Assembly: GCA_033239525.1 (NCBI GenBank)
Contig: BSYO01000036.1
Location: forward strand, 9,198,126-9,262,125
Direction: 5' to 3'
From: Nepenthes gracilis
Lineage: Eukaryota > Streptophyta > Magnoliopsida > Caryophyllales > Nepenthaceae
DNA: 64,000 nucleotides
Part shown: positions 48,067 to 60,821 of the stretch, piece by piece
How the letters are laid out: the number at the start of each line of letters is the position of its first letter
Position numbering within the stretch: the first letter of the stretch is position 1
The notes under the pieces: generated by a model
What the model was told of the DNA's origin: nothing
The model's input: only the letters and a program-made list of their open reading frames with translations
The model's database searches: none
Made by a program: the position numbers and the translations under genes

Positions 48067-49019
48067 TTCATAACCCATTGGCCGCTCATGTGGTGATTGC
48101 ATGCGGGCTGCTTTTGCATGAGTAAGTTGCATACTTAACGATATATTTGCTATCGTGAACCACCTGTGTTTAGTAAGACTAGTTTAAAAGTATGTGTACA
48201 TTGATAAATTATCACACTTCAAAAGATATAAAAAAGTTATACTAATATATCATAAATCTATGTTGGTCCATAACCATTAGCTTTAGGCATCTGGGGTTAT
48301 ATATTGTTAAATCCTCTTAAGTGTCAACATCTATAATACGAGGAAAAAGTATTTTTAATAATGGAATTTTCGGTCATTGATAACTTGATTCTTGTTAAAA
48401 TATTTTAACTATGTAAAATTCCTATTATTATTATTTTCATTAGAACAAGTCTATGACATCGGTATTTTTCTATCATTAATTGTAAACCAACATTTTAAGG
48501 ACAATATTTTTTCTATTTCAACATAAATACCGTCCTTAATAATATAAATAACAAAAATATTACATGTTATTAAATATCAACAATTACGATAGTGGTTCCT
48601 ATCCTTAAATAAATTGTCTCATATTGGTATTTCTAATTATTAAATTCCTACAATTGTGAAAGTAGTTTATCATCATTAACTATGGACTAACTGGGTCATT
48701 AACTACATACAATTAAGATATGTTGTATCAACAATTAAAATTGTTGCAACAATTTTGAGAAAGTTGAAGTAGATATGTTAAAGGTTGCTCAGTGTAACAG
48801 CTCTCTAGCTTGGATATTCAACTGTTAAAAAGCGTCATTAGTTGTGGCCTAAAGTATCAAAAGTATATTACAATAGATAAGGATATTAAATATTGAAACA
48901 TATGTGTTTTTGCTGTGCATCTTCATAACCAATTCATATTATTTCCATCTTTTATATTCATATATGTTACTTTTCAAGTAACTTTTATATAACACCCAAT
49001 TATTTAAATATGCATTATG
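48067..49019. other. AT-rich spacer with short degenerate inverted motifs
   Basis: No gene. 48350-48720 holds several diverged short motifs such as AATGGAATTTTCGGTCATT and CATCGGTATTTTTCTATCATT, and ACCGTCCTTAAT. They resemble the subterminal repeats of CACTA (En/Spm) transposons, but the terminal CACTA sequence was not identified. Confidence 0.25.
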
Positions 49020-50225
49020 TGTTGGGTTTGGTCCCGCTTTTGTGGGTAACACAACAAACGGGTTTATCATCGGAAGATTTTCGGAAAGCAAATAATGAAG
49101 TGTATTTTCTAGAGTGAAAGTCCGGAGAGAATTGGCCGATCAACGGAGGTTAATTGGCTGAGAGGCAAATGGCCAAGAAGGCAAGCTAGCAAGACAAAGT
49201 ACTGGTCAACGGAGTTGACCTATTGAAGGAAGTAAACAGCGGAAGGCGCGCGGATGCTCTTGGCCCATATGGGTAAATAGTTGGTCAAAGAGTTGACCGG
49301 CCATGGAGGCAAAGAGAAAGGCACGAAATTTATTGATTAGTGTCACCGGTATGGAATGCCCGAAAACTAGCCATAGGAGGACCGCCATCCAGTCAATAAG
49401 AGGTTAACCGATTGAGCTCGTACAGAAAAATTGTTGGCAAGTTGTAAAACTAGTGGCAGGCCATTTTCAGAGCAAGCAATTGACCTATCAGGTTTGCAGG
49501 CTTTTTAGAGCACGCACCGTCTGATCACAGTATGCATAGCTGACGTGCAGGGTATGCGCTTGTAGAAAGCTCGAGAACTGGTAAAGACGTGGCATGAATT
49601 ATTTGCAAGATCGGTCAGTTGAGCAGACTTGGATTTGAAGCTAGGGCGTCTATATATGAGTACCACAAGCTTCAAAAAAAGGTGCAAAAAAAGGCCAAAG
49701 TGTGGTAGCACCAATGAGAGTGTGAAAACACCAAGGGTGCAGGTTGCACCAAGTTTGAGAAATCATCAAGTGCTGGTAGGTGTGTCACCAGGGGCGCTGT
49801 GCACTGGCCCCATGTATGCAGTGTGAAATAGGGTTACCGTTTTACCACACTATGTAAAATGTCAGTGAGTAGAGAGTACCAAGGTGAGAGAAATCAGAAA
49901 AAAAAACAGTGAGATAAGAGAAAATGAGAGTTTTCCTACTCTGCGTAATTATTTTTCTTGTTCTTAATTCTCAGAGGGCTTGTATAGTCAGGGTGGGTTA
50001 CTTGTATTCTATCTTAAGATTTTTGTAATCGATTTTACATAGTGGATAATTTTTATAGTTTGTCTCGTGATTTTCACCCTTAATTGAGAAGAAATTTTTC
50101 ACGTTAAAAATATTATATATTTCTTTGTATTCCTTGTGCTTACACTAATGGTGGCTGACGACGACGGGGAGTTTGGATTTTTGCTGCGCCGGATTGTGCG
50201 AATGCAGGTTGATCGAATTTCAACA
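49020..50225 (+). repeat. LTR of an unclassified retrotransposon, followed by a primer site
   Basis: 1206 bp, TGTTGGGTTTGGTCCCGC ... GAATTTCAACA. It includes TTGACC/GGTCAA motifs (49200-49300), a TATATATGAG TATA-like site near 49651 and a terminal T-rich region. It is followed at 50228 by TAGTATCAAAGTC, a degraded initiator-tRNA primer site, so this is a 5' LTR. No internal genes follow. Confidence 0.65.
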
Positions 50226-50227
50226 AG

Positions 50228-50240
50228 TAGTATCAAAGTC
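50228..50240 (+). other. Primer-binding site after the 49.0 kb LTR
   Basis: TAGTATCAAAGTC, compared with canonical TGGTATCAGAGCC. Two bases separate it from the LTR end. Confidence 0.5.
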
Positions 50241-50267
50241 AATCAAATCTCTTCTGATACAAACAAG

Positions 50268-51048
50268 TTGTTGACAGGTTGCAGAGCTAGTGGCAGGCCA
50301 TTTTCAGAGTAGGCAGTTAACCTACCAGGCTTGCAAGCTTTTCAGAGCATGCGCCGTCTGATCAGAGCATGCGCAGCTGATGTGCATGGCATGGGCCTGT
50401 AGAAAGCTCAAAAATTGATGAAGACGTGGTATGAATCATCTGTAAGATCGGCCAGTTGAGTAGGTGGGGATTTGGAGTTAGGGCGTTTATATATGAGTAC
50501 CAGGAGCTTCAGAAAGATGTGCAAAAAAGGTCAAAGTGTGGTAGCACCAATGAAAGTGTGAAAACACCAAGGGTGTGGATTGTACCAAGTGTGAGAAATC
50601 ACCAAGTGCTAGTGGGTGTGTCACAAGGGTGCTGTGCGCATCTAGCCGTATGTGTGCCGGGTGAAACGGGGTTGCCGTTTCACTACACTATGTAAAATGT
50701 TAGTAAGTAGAGAGTATCACGTTGAGAGGAATGAGAGAAGAAAAACAGTGATATAAGAAGGAATGAGAGTTTCCTTATTTCGAGTGATTGTTTTTCTTAT
50801 TCTCGGTTCTCAGGAGTCTTGTGTAGTCGAGTGGGTTACTTGTATTTTGTTTCAAAATTTTTGTAATAGGTTTTACATAGTGGATAATTTTCAGAGTTTG
50901 TTATATGATTTTTACCCTTAGTTGAGATGAAAATTTTCATCTTAAAAATCCTGTGCATTTTTTTGTGTTCCTTGTGCTTACACTAATTGTGGCTGATGAC
51001 GATGGGGGGTTCGGATTTCTGCTGTGCTAGGTTGGTCGAACCCCAACA
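50268..51048 (+). repeat. Second, 5'-truncated copy of the 49.0 kb LTR
   Basis: Colinear with 49431-50225 at high similarity (shared GCTAGTGGCAGGCCATTTTC, TATATATGAGTACCA, GTGGTAGCACCAATGA). It ends GAACCCCAACA at 51048 and is followed by TTATGATATCAAAATTAATT, which again resembles a primer site plus leader. The first ~410 bp of the LTR are absent. Confidence 0.7.
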
Positions 51049-52345
51049 TTATGATATCAAAATTAATTGTATTAAGTAAAATTTTAATAATAATAATTGT
51101 GTATATAGATAAAAAAAAATCAATTATTTGAAAAAAAAAAAAGAAATTAAAGATGGATTCACACATGTATGTTGTTCAGGCATAATTAATAGAATAGGCA
51201 GTGCTCTTGGGTGCATGGACAAAGGCATGCTCATGTGTGCATGATTATAGCCCCATGCTTAATGAACGTACGACTAACGCTTGTGCTTTAATCTAGTCAT
51301 TTAAGTAACAATTGACTAATTTTTGGTCATTTTGGCATGAGATTCGAGAGATAAAAGAAAAGAAAAATAAAAAAGGGATAAAAGATGAGAGAGAAAGTAA
51401 AGGAAATCAATATTTAAGTGTTTTCATGTTAGATATTGGTGAGATTTAATTAAGGTAAGTATATTTAAATTATTTTTTCACTTATTGCTATACTTTTTAA
51501 AATATCTTTTCTATTTTATATTTAAATATACATGCATATAGTCATTTGTTGTCCTTCTTTATTTCTACTTACATGCATGTGAACATTGCTTTTATTTATG
51601 AAATTTAAAGATTTCTATCTCACTTTATTGAAATTTTATTTAGAAATCTTAAAATCTTTAGATATTTAAACTCATATGTTTCTTTTATGCATGTATTTGA
51701 TGAAAATTTACTTTAAATTTTGTAAGGATATTATTTTTTATTAAAAAAGTATATATTTGTTATTTTTTATAGACTATTTTATTTTGACTAAATAAAAGTA
51801 ATTATTAAAAATTAATATAATATATTTAGACATTTTAAGTGATGTCTCTACCTATATGGTATAATATATAGTTAACACATTCATAAGTTTTAAATAGTAG
51901 CTTTTATTGCCCATACTATGGGAGAAGTTATAGACCTACCTTTGATATTTAATTATAATCGATGAAGTTATCTTTAATGTTTAATTCTTATATTTTTATC
52001 ATCTTATCGTATTTTTCTTAGTATTATTACATTTGATTGTTATTATCCTTCAACATGTTTTATCATGTACATATACACATACATATATATATATGATTTA
52101 TTAAGTATTATGTTCACTTTTGTTATATTTTGTAACCTTGTAAATTAACGGGTTTGGATCTCTTGCCATATTTTGTATTGTTGGCTAGTGGGTCTTAAAT
52201 TATGAATTTTATGATGACGAATAAATATTCAATTAAGTTTGGACATTTTTCTTATATCTTGGATGGTTTGAATAGGTTGTATGATTTAGGGCCAACCTTC
52301 ATATTGTTGGTCACATCCTTAGATGATATATATATATATATATAG
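51049..52345 (+). repeat. AT-rich LTR-like debris
   Basis: 51190-51470 resembles 41241-41600 and 29800-30180 (CTTGGGTGCATGG, GCATGCTC, purine-rich GAGAGAAAGTAAAGG, then TAAGGTAAGTATA). 51850-51930 has the AAGTTTTAAATAGTAGCTTT block seen at 29440. No gene. An (AT)n run is at 52329-52345. Confidence 0.35.
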
Positions 52346-55300
52346 GATCTGCCTAATACTTTGTTGTAGGGTCACTTTTTTCTCTTGATTTGCACTCTTT
52401 TAATATTTTGTACAATGATGACCTCCAATAAATCCATAAATTTTGCATATATCTTTAGGTATTAATTGGACCTATGTCTATATCAATGTGCTCAAATCCT
52501 TTTTCTAAAGCAAAAGTGTAAAATAATAAATACAAACCTCGGGATAGATATAGTCTCTGCACATCATATGGGCATTAAATCAAAGATTCAGGAAAACAAG
52601 TCAATGAAGACAAGAAGGAAATATAGACAAAAATCAGTGATATGAAAATATATAATCTGTTTAATTAAGTTCTTCAGGCATTAGAAAACTTTGAAAAAAA
52701 GATACAAATTAAGAATTGTTTTGGTTTAAACAGTAATTAGTCATGAGCATGAGCTACTAAGGTTATTGTACGATAGCATGGAGACAATTTGTGGTTTGAT
52801 TTGAGTGATGATTCATGCGTTATGGCTATAAATTTTGTTTTGAGACTTAAAATTATTAACAGTATAACTAAATCGCTAAAATATTATTATAATACTTTCA
52901 CAAATAACAAGTATTCAAAAGGTACTAAAGATATTAAAATTGAATGCAAAGTTGAACAATAAAACCAAGGTAGAATTTAGTGAGGTAAATTTGTAGCGTA
53001 TTTTGATACTATAGTTCATACATTATGATTGGGGAATTTCATTTCATGACTTAGATTGTTGCATATTGCCAAGCTATTGAAAGTTATAGTAATAATTTCA
53101 TAGCATTCTTCTTTGGCAAGAACACTAAGTATCTAAAAAGTATTATGTATGTTGAAATTGAATGCTTTGCCGACAAAAGTGAAAATTTTGGAAATAAAAG
53201 ATATCAATGGAATATATAAGTATAGATTTAATGATTATTGATTCATTATTAAAGGATTTAATATCAGATCATCTTAAAAATTATGTTAATAGTATGAATC
53301 TTTATTATAAATCTAAATTTGGTTATACCTTGTTATATCTATTGACATTTGAGATTTTTATACATAAGTTCATGATATTTTCTTTTTTTTTTAATTATGT
53401 TCAAGCATTATGTTTGTAGATTAATAATAACAAAAACAATCTTTGATAAAAAATATTATTATTGGACCTTACGAATACTTCTTATTATTGTGATATATGG
53501 AAGAAGCCAAATCACTATGATATTGCACCATGACACAAATTTTTTGACCATATTATTATAATCATTTAACTATTGTGGGACAAGAATGAAGTATGCTTAA
53601 AGTTTACCTATCTTTTAATAATTATATTATTATTATATGAGATAAGTGGAAGAATGTTAAAATTATCATACATAATATCACAAATATTTAATAATTTATT
53701 ATAATAATTAAATATTACAATGTTGTACAATCTAGTTATAATTTATTAGAGAATTTCTTTTTAATGGACCTAATTTGTGGTAGAAAGAAGGGTACTCAAT
53801 AAATTAAGGAATATATCCTCTTTTTATCATATAAATAATAAAATTATACATATGTATGTGTGTAAAAAAAAAAAAAAGATTTAGTCTAAAGAAACATAAG
53901 AGTACTTGTCATATTTGAATGAAGGGGATGTCTTGGTAACTTCTCTTGATTTCTAATATGAGGGGATCAGTCCAAAAAATTTTGTACACATTTCTTATAT
54001 ATATAAAAAAAATTATGCAACTCTTACTAAAATGGAGAGAAAGGGGTCAATGAGAGAAATTAATTCGAATTTTTTGACAAAGATAAAATGTTAATTCAAG
54101 TATATCATTAATATTTAATTTTATACTATCAAGTTATAAAATGACAAAATAATTTAATGATTAATAACAATTTTTATATCTTATAAAGTTTTGCCTGGTG
54201 ATGGTCCCACTTGTCCTTATAGCTACCTTTGAGAGTTGGCAAGCAACAAATGGCTCTTAACAAGCCTTAGGACAGGTTAATCTTATGTAAGGCTCATAAA
54301 TAGATGTACATAATCTTTATTTATTTATTTATTTTTAGTGTTAATTATTTCACAGAATGTAACTATTTGACAGGTGCATGACAACAGTTCGGCCGGTCGA
54401 TTTGCAGAAGCTATGTGCTTATTAGATTAACTATCATAGAAGTTATAAGGGCTTATGCCGAAGGCCGAGCTTCCGGGGTTAGGGAAAGCCAAGGAAGGCA
54501 GCCTGAGAGAATGGTTGAGGTCTAGATGCCAAGGTAAGGGAGTCAATATCAAACTTTTATATGTCAAACGTGTAAAATGGAATGATACTAAAACCATATT
54601 GAATAAAAAATACTCACTGCTACTTATAAACAATGTCAATTAGCTCTTTATAATACTTTAAAACTGATTTAATTTATAATATTCTTTTAATATTATTTTG
54701 ATATTGATACATATTTGAAATTTAAATTTGATTAGAATAAATTTAGATTTACTTTTAGATTCGTTCAATATGAATTTTATATATTACAACTAAAAATAAA
54801 AACTGTAAAAAAATTTGCACTCACTCATTAGAATACTTTTCTAATGTTGAAGTCAGTTTGATTTTTAAAAAAATTTAAAATATGAGAGAAATTAAGAAAA
54901 TAAAAAAGTGAAAATGGTTGCTTGTCTTCATTCAATATCAAATAACTTAAAAGGGTATTCTCTATTTTTCTTATTTTTTTTGTATCTAATCCCCTTTTTA
55001 GAGAAAAATGCACATATTTATAGTTACAACATTTATTATCAATAGTTTTCTGATCTAGGTAGTTAGACTAATTGAAACACAACTAGTTCAACCATCATTG
55101 TGCATATTTTGATTATAGAGTTAAATTGGAAGTGGTTGACACCTAATGATTAAACTTTTAGTAGGCAGTCAATAGTTGTTAATTTGAAAACCATTACTTT
55201 AAGATAATATCAGAGTTAACGAATCGTTCAGTTGGATACTCAAATATGTTACCATTTAAGTATCTAACTCAAATCGAGTTATATTCTGCTTATTAATTGT

Positions 55301-56540
55301 CCGACCGCCTACTAAATCATAATTTATCCTAGTTAAAATTAGATCGCGACGAGACATAGTGTTCTCTGGTATTGGGCTTAATAGGCTGGCACTGCTCACT
55401 TATGTCTTGCTTTCGTGGGCCTATCAACTATGCGCTTACCGGCTGATGGATTGGGTTAGTCCGATCGATATTATACCCAACAATTATAATGACCAAACAT
55501 GGAGTTATTTTCCACTCAGTCTTTGTTTCATTCAAAGTATAACATTTTTGAGCCTTTGTTTGTGAATTTGAAATCAAATTACTAAATAATTACCACATGA
55601 ATCCAATTTAATTATTAAACCTTTACATCTGATAACATCTATCAATTTTAGGTTTCTTTATTTACTTATTATGTAGAGAGAGAACTAAAAGATCAAATTG
55701 GTATAAATTTAGTGTAGTGTTTACATATTATAAGTAGGGTTTTTCCGATTGATTGGACTAGTGCCATTACTTTAGAAACACTGCATAACATATGATTTCA
55801 ATTGAGAAGAAATTTGATAGGTATCAACCCGCCCACACGTTATCTATTCTTATCATATTTAGAAAATTGCTCAATCCCTATGACAGATGGGAGTTGCAAC
55901 TCAGTACGATTAAAAAATGGCTAGGAAAACATTTGGTAATGAAATGAATGCCCTTGAACACTTAAGAAATACCCATATTAATAGCAAGCCTGATTTTCTT
56001 ATTAAGTAGATCAACTGATAAAAATAATTATTCATCTATAATGAAAATCACATTAGTGGTAGAAATATAAACTAAACGTCTTCAGATTAAATCTCAACTA
56101 CTAATAAAACAACCATACGTACTTTTTTCATTCAAATGCGAACTAATTTAGTGGCATTATACCATATGACTCATTTGGTCATTCGGATAACGTAATCCGA
56201 AGACCTTGTTATGTTGGGCTAACACAGGACGATATTTAACCGAAAACACAAAATGGAATCAAAATATAAATAAAAACATAACACAACTTAACTAATAAAG
56301 AGAAAGTAGCATAGGAAAATCTATATTACAAGATGTAAAGATTATACTATATTCTTTATAAAGATTAAATACCAACCCCTTAATCTTTATGAGATCCAAC
56401 AGTTGGTTGGGGTAACCAAAACTGCTGCACACGGCAGCCCCATCGTTGCTAATTCTTAGTAATAGTTTTTTTAAAAAAAATCCTATAAACCCTAATGTTG
56501 GATTAATTATTCATTGAAATATTTCCCTCCCACTCGATGC
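52346..56540. other. Long AT-rich stretch without recognisable genes
   Basis: Small open frames (53207-53419, 54427-54643, 55359-55565) show no domain or coding bias. A short dyad TTCGGATAACGTAATCCGAA is at about 56183-56202. Blocks near 54390-54540 and 55345-55470 are more GC-rich and could be old element fragments, unidentified. Confidence 0.4.
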
Positions 56541-56935
56541 TCAATAATTCAGTGAACAAAGGTGGGGCGTCTCACATACCGTACACATCTCGTGTGTGTT
56601 TGTCATCTTGCTTCTTCTTGTAGCCATTTGCCTACTCCATCTACGCCAATTATTGATGGATGGATCAGGCACGGAACAGCTGGTCATCTGCCCATGACAC
56701 AGATGCGTTCTATTTATGAGCATGGCATCCCCGGCAGCAACGCCAGGTCGTCGTTGAAACTGCTCATTCCGGTACAGCCTGCAGCCGAAAGAGCTATCAG
56801 GGGGCCGGGCACATGAACTCCTGACAGGGAGCTGCAAGACAGTATTTGCGGTTGCGAGTAGGGATGGCCGAGCTTCCTGTAAATGCATTTCTCTCTTCAG
56901 ACACAGGATCTGAAAAAGGAGTCAAATACTGTTTA
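56541..56935. other. GC-rich island of unknown origin
   Basis: About 390 bases stand out from AT-rich flanks. Both strands are open over much of it (minus 56888-56541, 115 codons; plus 56562-56816, 84 codons), but neither translation shows a domain I recognise. It may be a captured exon or gene fragment. Confidence 0.3.
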
Positions 56936-57010
56936 TGTTTGTCAGTAAGAAGTTTTAGATTATACTATGTAAGAAACAATTTTCACTGCTCGAACTCGTG
57001 GTCACCACCA

Positions 57011-57445
57011 GGTCATACAATGACGATTCAACCCCTTAGCCAATGTTCTGATCAAGATTTGAACACGCGATTTTTGATGATATGTAATTAAGATCTTTCG
57101 GTATGTCAATTTGTTAACCGGGTCATACGATGACGATTCAACCCCTTTGCCGACGTTCTGATCAAGATTTGAACACGCGATTCTTGATGATATGTAATTA
57201 AGATCTTTCAGCATATCAATTTGTTGACCGGGTCATACGATAACGATTCAACCCATTGGTCAACATTCTGATCAAGATTCAAACATGCGATTCTTGATGA
57301 TATGCAATTAAGATCTTTCAGCGTGTTAATTTGTTGACTGAGTCATACGATGACGATTCAACCCGTTGGCTGACATTCTAATCAAGATTCGAACACGTGA
57401 TTCTTGATGATATGTGATTAAGATATTTTATTGTGTGATGAAAAC
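57011..57445. repeat. Four-copy 110-bp tandem repeat
   Basis: Units begin exactly at 57011, 57121, 57231 and 57341, each opening (G/A)GTCATAC(A/G)AT(G/A)ACGATTCAACCC. Internal landmarks recur in each: TCAAGATT, CGCGATT(C/T)TTGATGATATG and TTAAGAT(C/A)TTT. The last unit degrades near 57445. Spacing is contiguous with no spacers. Confidence 0.95.
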
Positions 57446-57869
57446 ATGCATACATTTGATACAATGAAAATAAATCCGAATTTTTGGTCAATTATCAACC
57501 ATGAAACCTGCGATTACAAGGAACATATACAACCAAATACACAAAGTTGTACAATAATATTTAATATAAAAAAATATTATAGATCAAAGAAAAAGGTATG
57601 AGATTATTTCTGAGTAATATTAAATAGAAAAGTAATTGGTTATAAATATAGTATTCTCTTAGAGTTTTTTATTATAATTTAAGTAAATAATGATTGAATA
57701 TAATATTCTTAATATATCTTGTAACTAGTAACAAAATAATATAATAAGAATAAGAGTAAACAATTAGTAACATATCAAGAAATTAAGTCTAGAATAGCAT
57801 TTTGAATTTAATGAATGGTGAAATTTAAATTAAACCTGAACCGGATATCAAAAATGTTTCTCATCTATC

Positions 57870-58330
57870 TTTTTTCTCTTTATACAGCGCCCTTGTATTA
57901 AAATGCTGTCAAATTTTTTCTAAAAATCATATCAAAAATTTTATACCAGTGTGGCAATATAAATATCCATCGTACATGCATTAGATGCGACTTCTTCACA
58001 AATCACTCATCTGCACTTTTCAAGCGCAGCATTTACTAAAATTAGCACACGAACATCTCTCGGGTGCGTATTAGATGTGCCCATTTTATTGTAAATGTGC
58101 ACAAACACCTATCGTACGTCTATTAGGCGCTACTGTTTCCAATTTGTTGGAAATAATTTTCTCTTAAACACACTTTACACGAATTTCATATAAACTCTAT
58201 CGTTTGATTGACCATTATAAGAATATCATATGACCATTATTTGACAACTTTAATAAGCAAATCTCGTATAAATATGATGCATCCTTCAAATAATACATCC
58301 ATCAAATATAAAACACATAGGAAAATAAAC
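57870..58330. repeat. Dispersed repeat, copy A (about one 159-bp unit plus flank)
   Basis: 58000-58145 matches one unit of the tandem array at 61561-62035 (landmarks GCGTATTAGATG, AAATGTGCACAA, TCTATTAGGCGCTACTG). The following flank 58150-58330 matches 62090-62220 (TCATATAAA..., ATACATCCATCAAATATAAAAC). The element class is unknown. Confidence 0.55.
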
Positions 58331-58519
58331 CGAAACTAACATAATTTACTCCACTCTCTTACAGTTACATATGCCACTTAAAAATAGAAATTGTTCAATT
58401 GGTATAAGGTGGCTAAGTGGGCATTAATACAATGATATGACTAATCCATTGTCTATTTATCCCAAAAACACAATCCATTATGACATGATGATCATCACTT
58501 TAAACTACATAATAATATG

Positions 58520-58950
58520 TATGTATTGCAAAGGCAGTGCCAATTATAACCAGCTATAAAAGAAGCATCGATTGTTGCAAAAAAAAAAAAAAAAAAAAAA
58601 AAAGCCTTATTACAAGTTGGTAATGATACTAATTAGGTGTATTTTGAGAGTAAATTGGTGAAATTTTCATATTTTTATATAATAAATAATCACTGTTTTA
58701 TTAGTTTGGACCAAATATCAAATGTATATCCTCATTTATGATGATCATATGCCAAAAAAATAATATCTATTGTTGCAAAAATGACATTAATTATAACCCC
58801 AAACAAAAGAAATCTTAAGTATTGTGTCATTTTCTTTTTCTACCCAAATGTGAAAAAAAAAAGAAAAAGAAAAAAAAGAGAAACTGTTAGTTGTATTTTG
58901 AGATTAAATTGCTACAATATATACAGAATTTTTTATAATAAATTTTAATT
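58520..58950. repeat. Imperfect 200-bp duplication with a 25-A run
   Basis: 58565-58710 and 58770-58960 share ATTGTTGCAAAAA, then GTATTTTGAGA(G/T)TAAATTG and TTTTATAATAAAT-type text. The first copy carries 25 consecutive A residues (58579-58603), possibly a poly-A tail of an old retroposon. No coding sequence. Confidence 0.45.
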
Positions 58951-59174
58951 TTGTAAGTTTGAGTTAATCTCTAAGAGTATAATGTCAACTATAAAGATTA
59001 TAATTATATATCTTAAGAGGCACACAGTAACAGAAATCAAATTCTTAACCATAAATATAACCACAACACTTTAGCTTATTTTAATCATTTGTGCTAATCC
59101 ATTTACCTTACAAAATATAGTACTAAGTGATTTATAATCAAATTGCATCATATTTACTTAAATTCTAAACTATT

Positions 59175-60092
59175 TGATACGTAATAGATCCAAATTTTAA
59201 ACAAATTTGGGTCGAACTGGTCCGTTGGATTTTGATCACCGTCTTTTGAGCATGAGATCTTTTATACCACAATTTTAAATAAGAGGTCAGGTAATTGCGA
59301 GATTTTATCCCACCGTAAGTACTCCGACATTCAAGTCAATAAATGACCTTTTAAGAATAAGAAGGTAAATGCAAAGAATGTAAAGATGGATTTCGGACGT
59401 GGGACTTATGAATGATGGTCAGATGTGCACTCATGGAGAGTGATTTCGGTCGTGGATGCTCACGGAGAATGATTTCTCTATGTACTGAGTTTGTTGGGAA
59501 CAAGTAACAAAGAGAGAGCAGAATGTTGGGATGCTTTGAAGGATTAGAGAGTTTCTGTGAGTTTGAGTATACAAGAATGCGTGCCTATGTAGTGGGTCTC
59601 TATGGCCTTTTATAGTCGTGGATCTCCGTTGCCTTCTTGAGATGGCGAAACGGGATGACTGCCTTCTATGGGGATTGTCGTCTTCCCCAATATAGGCGTG
59701 GGCGCCATTTTGGACTACAACAGTTAGGAAGGAAGATTCTCTTCCTTTCGTGGAGATACCGCGCGTGGTGACCATTGAGATTTTCTTTTAAGACTGCATG
59801 CTGATTTGTTTGCCTTCCTTCTAAAATGTACTCTGATTCTAGGCAATTTTCGTTACAAAAGAGGTTATCATTCTTAGATGTACGAAAAATTAGGACAGAT
59901 GACCGTTAAAGCGTGGAAAGGTATACGTGGGCCGATTTTAATATGAGCCGTGTTTATCTTGGATTACGTCCGGCCTACTTGTTATGCTCTTTCGATCAAC
60001 GACAGCGTTGACCATCCTAATAATAAATGAGCCGCTATCATTTCTAGGTCACTTACCCCTTTTAAATCAGTCCACTGCTGACGTTTCAATCA
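59175..60092 (-). repeat. Solo Tat-like LTR
   Basis: 918 bp. On the plus strand it starts TGATACGTAATAGATCC and ends GACGTTTCAATCA, matching both ends of the LTR at 15214-16383. No internal element sequence lies on either side. Flanks are CTATT (59170-59174) and CTATC (60093-60097), a 4/5 target duplication. It was probably formed by recombination between two LTRs. Confidence 0.7.
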
Positions 60093-60821
60093 CTATCTAA
60101 CATAACAAAATTGCGCAATAAATAAATAAGATGTTATCTATTATATTACATAAGAGGCTTTAGAACTCACTGGAAAATATGTGCCACTAGACGTGCGTTT
60201 TCTTTAATTTTTGTTCGAGTCTTTTGATAGAGTTTTATTATGAATTTTTTTAAAACTTTTAGTCTTTTATATTTTCTTTAATAATTAAAATTATCCTAAT
60301 TAAAAATAATGAAGACTTAGATTGATACAATCGTATGAACTTATTATTTTAATATTAAATATTATATTTTAAAAATAGGTATCAATCATTTAAAAATAAA
60401 AAGTATATATATTTTAAAATAATCATAATAAAATCGTAGAATATAGGAAAAGTATAAAATTGTAAAAAAAAAAAACCAGAGTGTACAATAGTAAAAGTAA
60501 ACAAAATTATTTTAGATATTTTAAAATTACATATTTATTAATTATATTAAAAATATGATAATTTTAATTACGCTTGTTATAAAATTCATTTTCTTTTTGA
60601 GAAATTGACTATCATTGAACGCTGGTGGCATTTCGGTAATTCCTCCCCATAGGGGAGGCCATTTATTTGACGCTGCACAAGAAATATCAAAGCTCAAACG
60701 GATTCATCTATAAATATCTTTTTTCTTTAAGAAGAAATAAAAATAAAAATCTTAGCCTCGTTCTCGAAGCTCGTCTCAGATATTTTTCACACCAACTATT
60801 CTGACACGTATTATATTTAAT
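60093..60821. other. AT-rich spacer, no gene seen
   Basis: Simple-sequence-rich, with a modestly GC-richer patch near 60610-60680. No coding similarity. Confidence 0.4.

Noticed and set aside
53207..55565. Small frames in 53-56 kb (for example 53207-53419, 54427-54639)
   Set aside because: Short, AT-driven composition, no recognisable domain, splice context or conserved neighbour.
57011..57445. Regular repeats considered as a CRISPR array
   Set aside because: Units are contiguous 110-bp repeats without spacers, and the window is plant nuclear DNA.
58410..58440. A-box-like TGGCTAAGTGG suggesting a SINE or tRNA gene
   Set aside because: No B-box at a suitable distance and no cloverleaf; only the distant poly-A run at 58579 fits.
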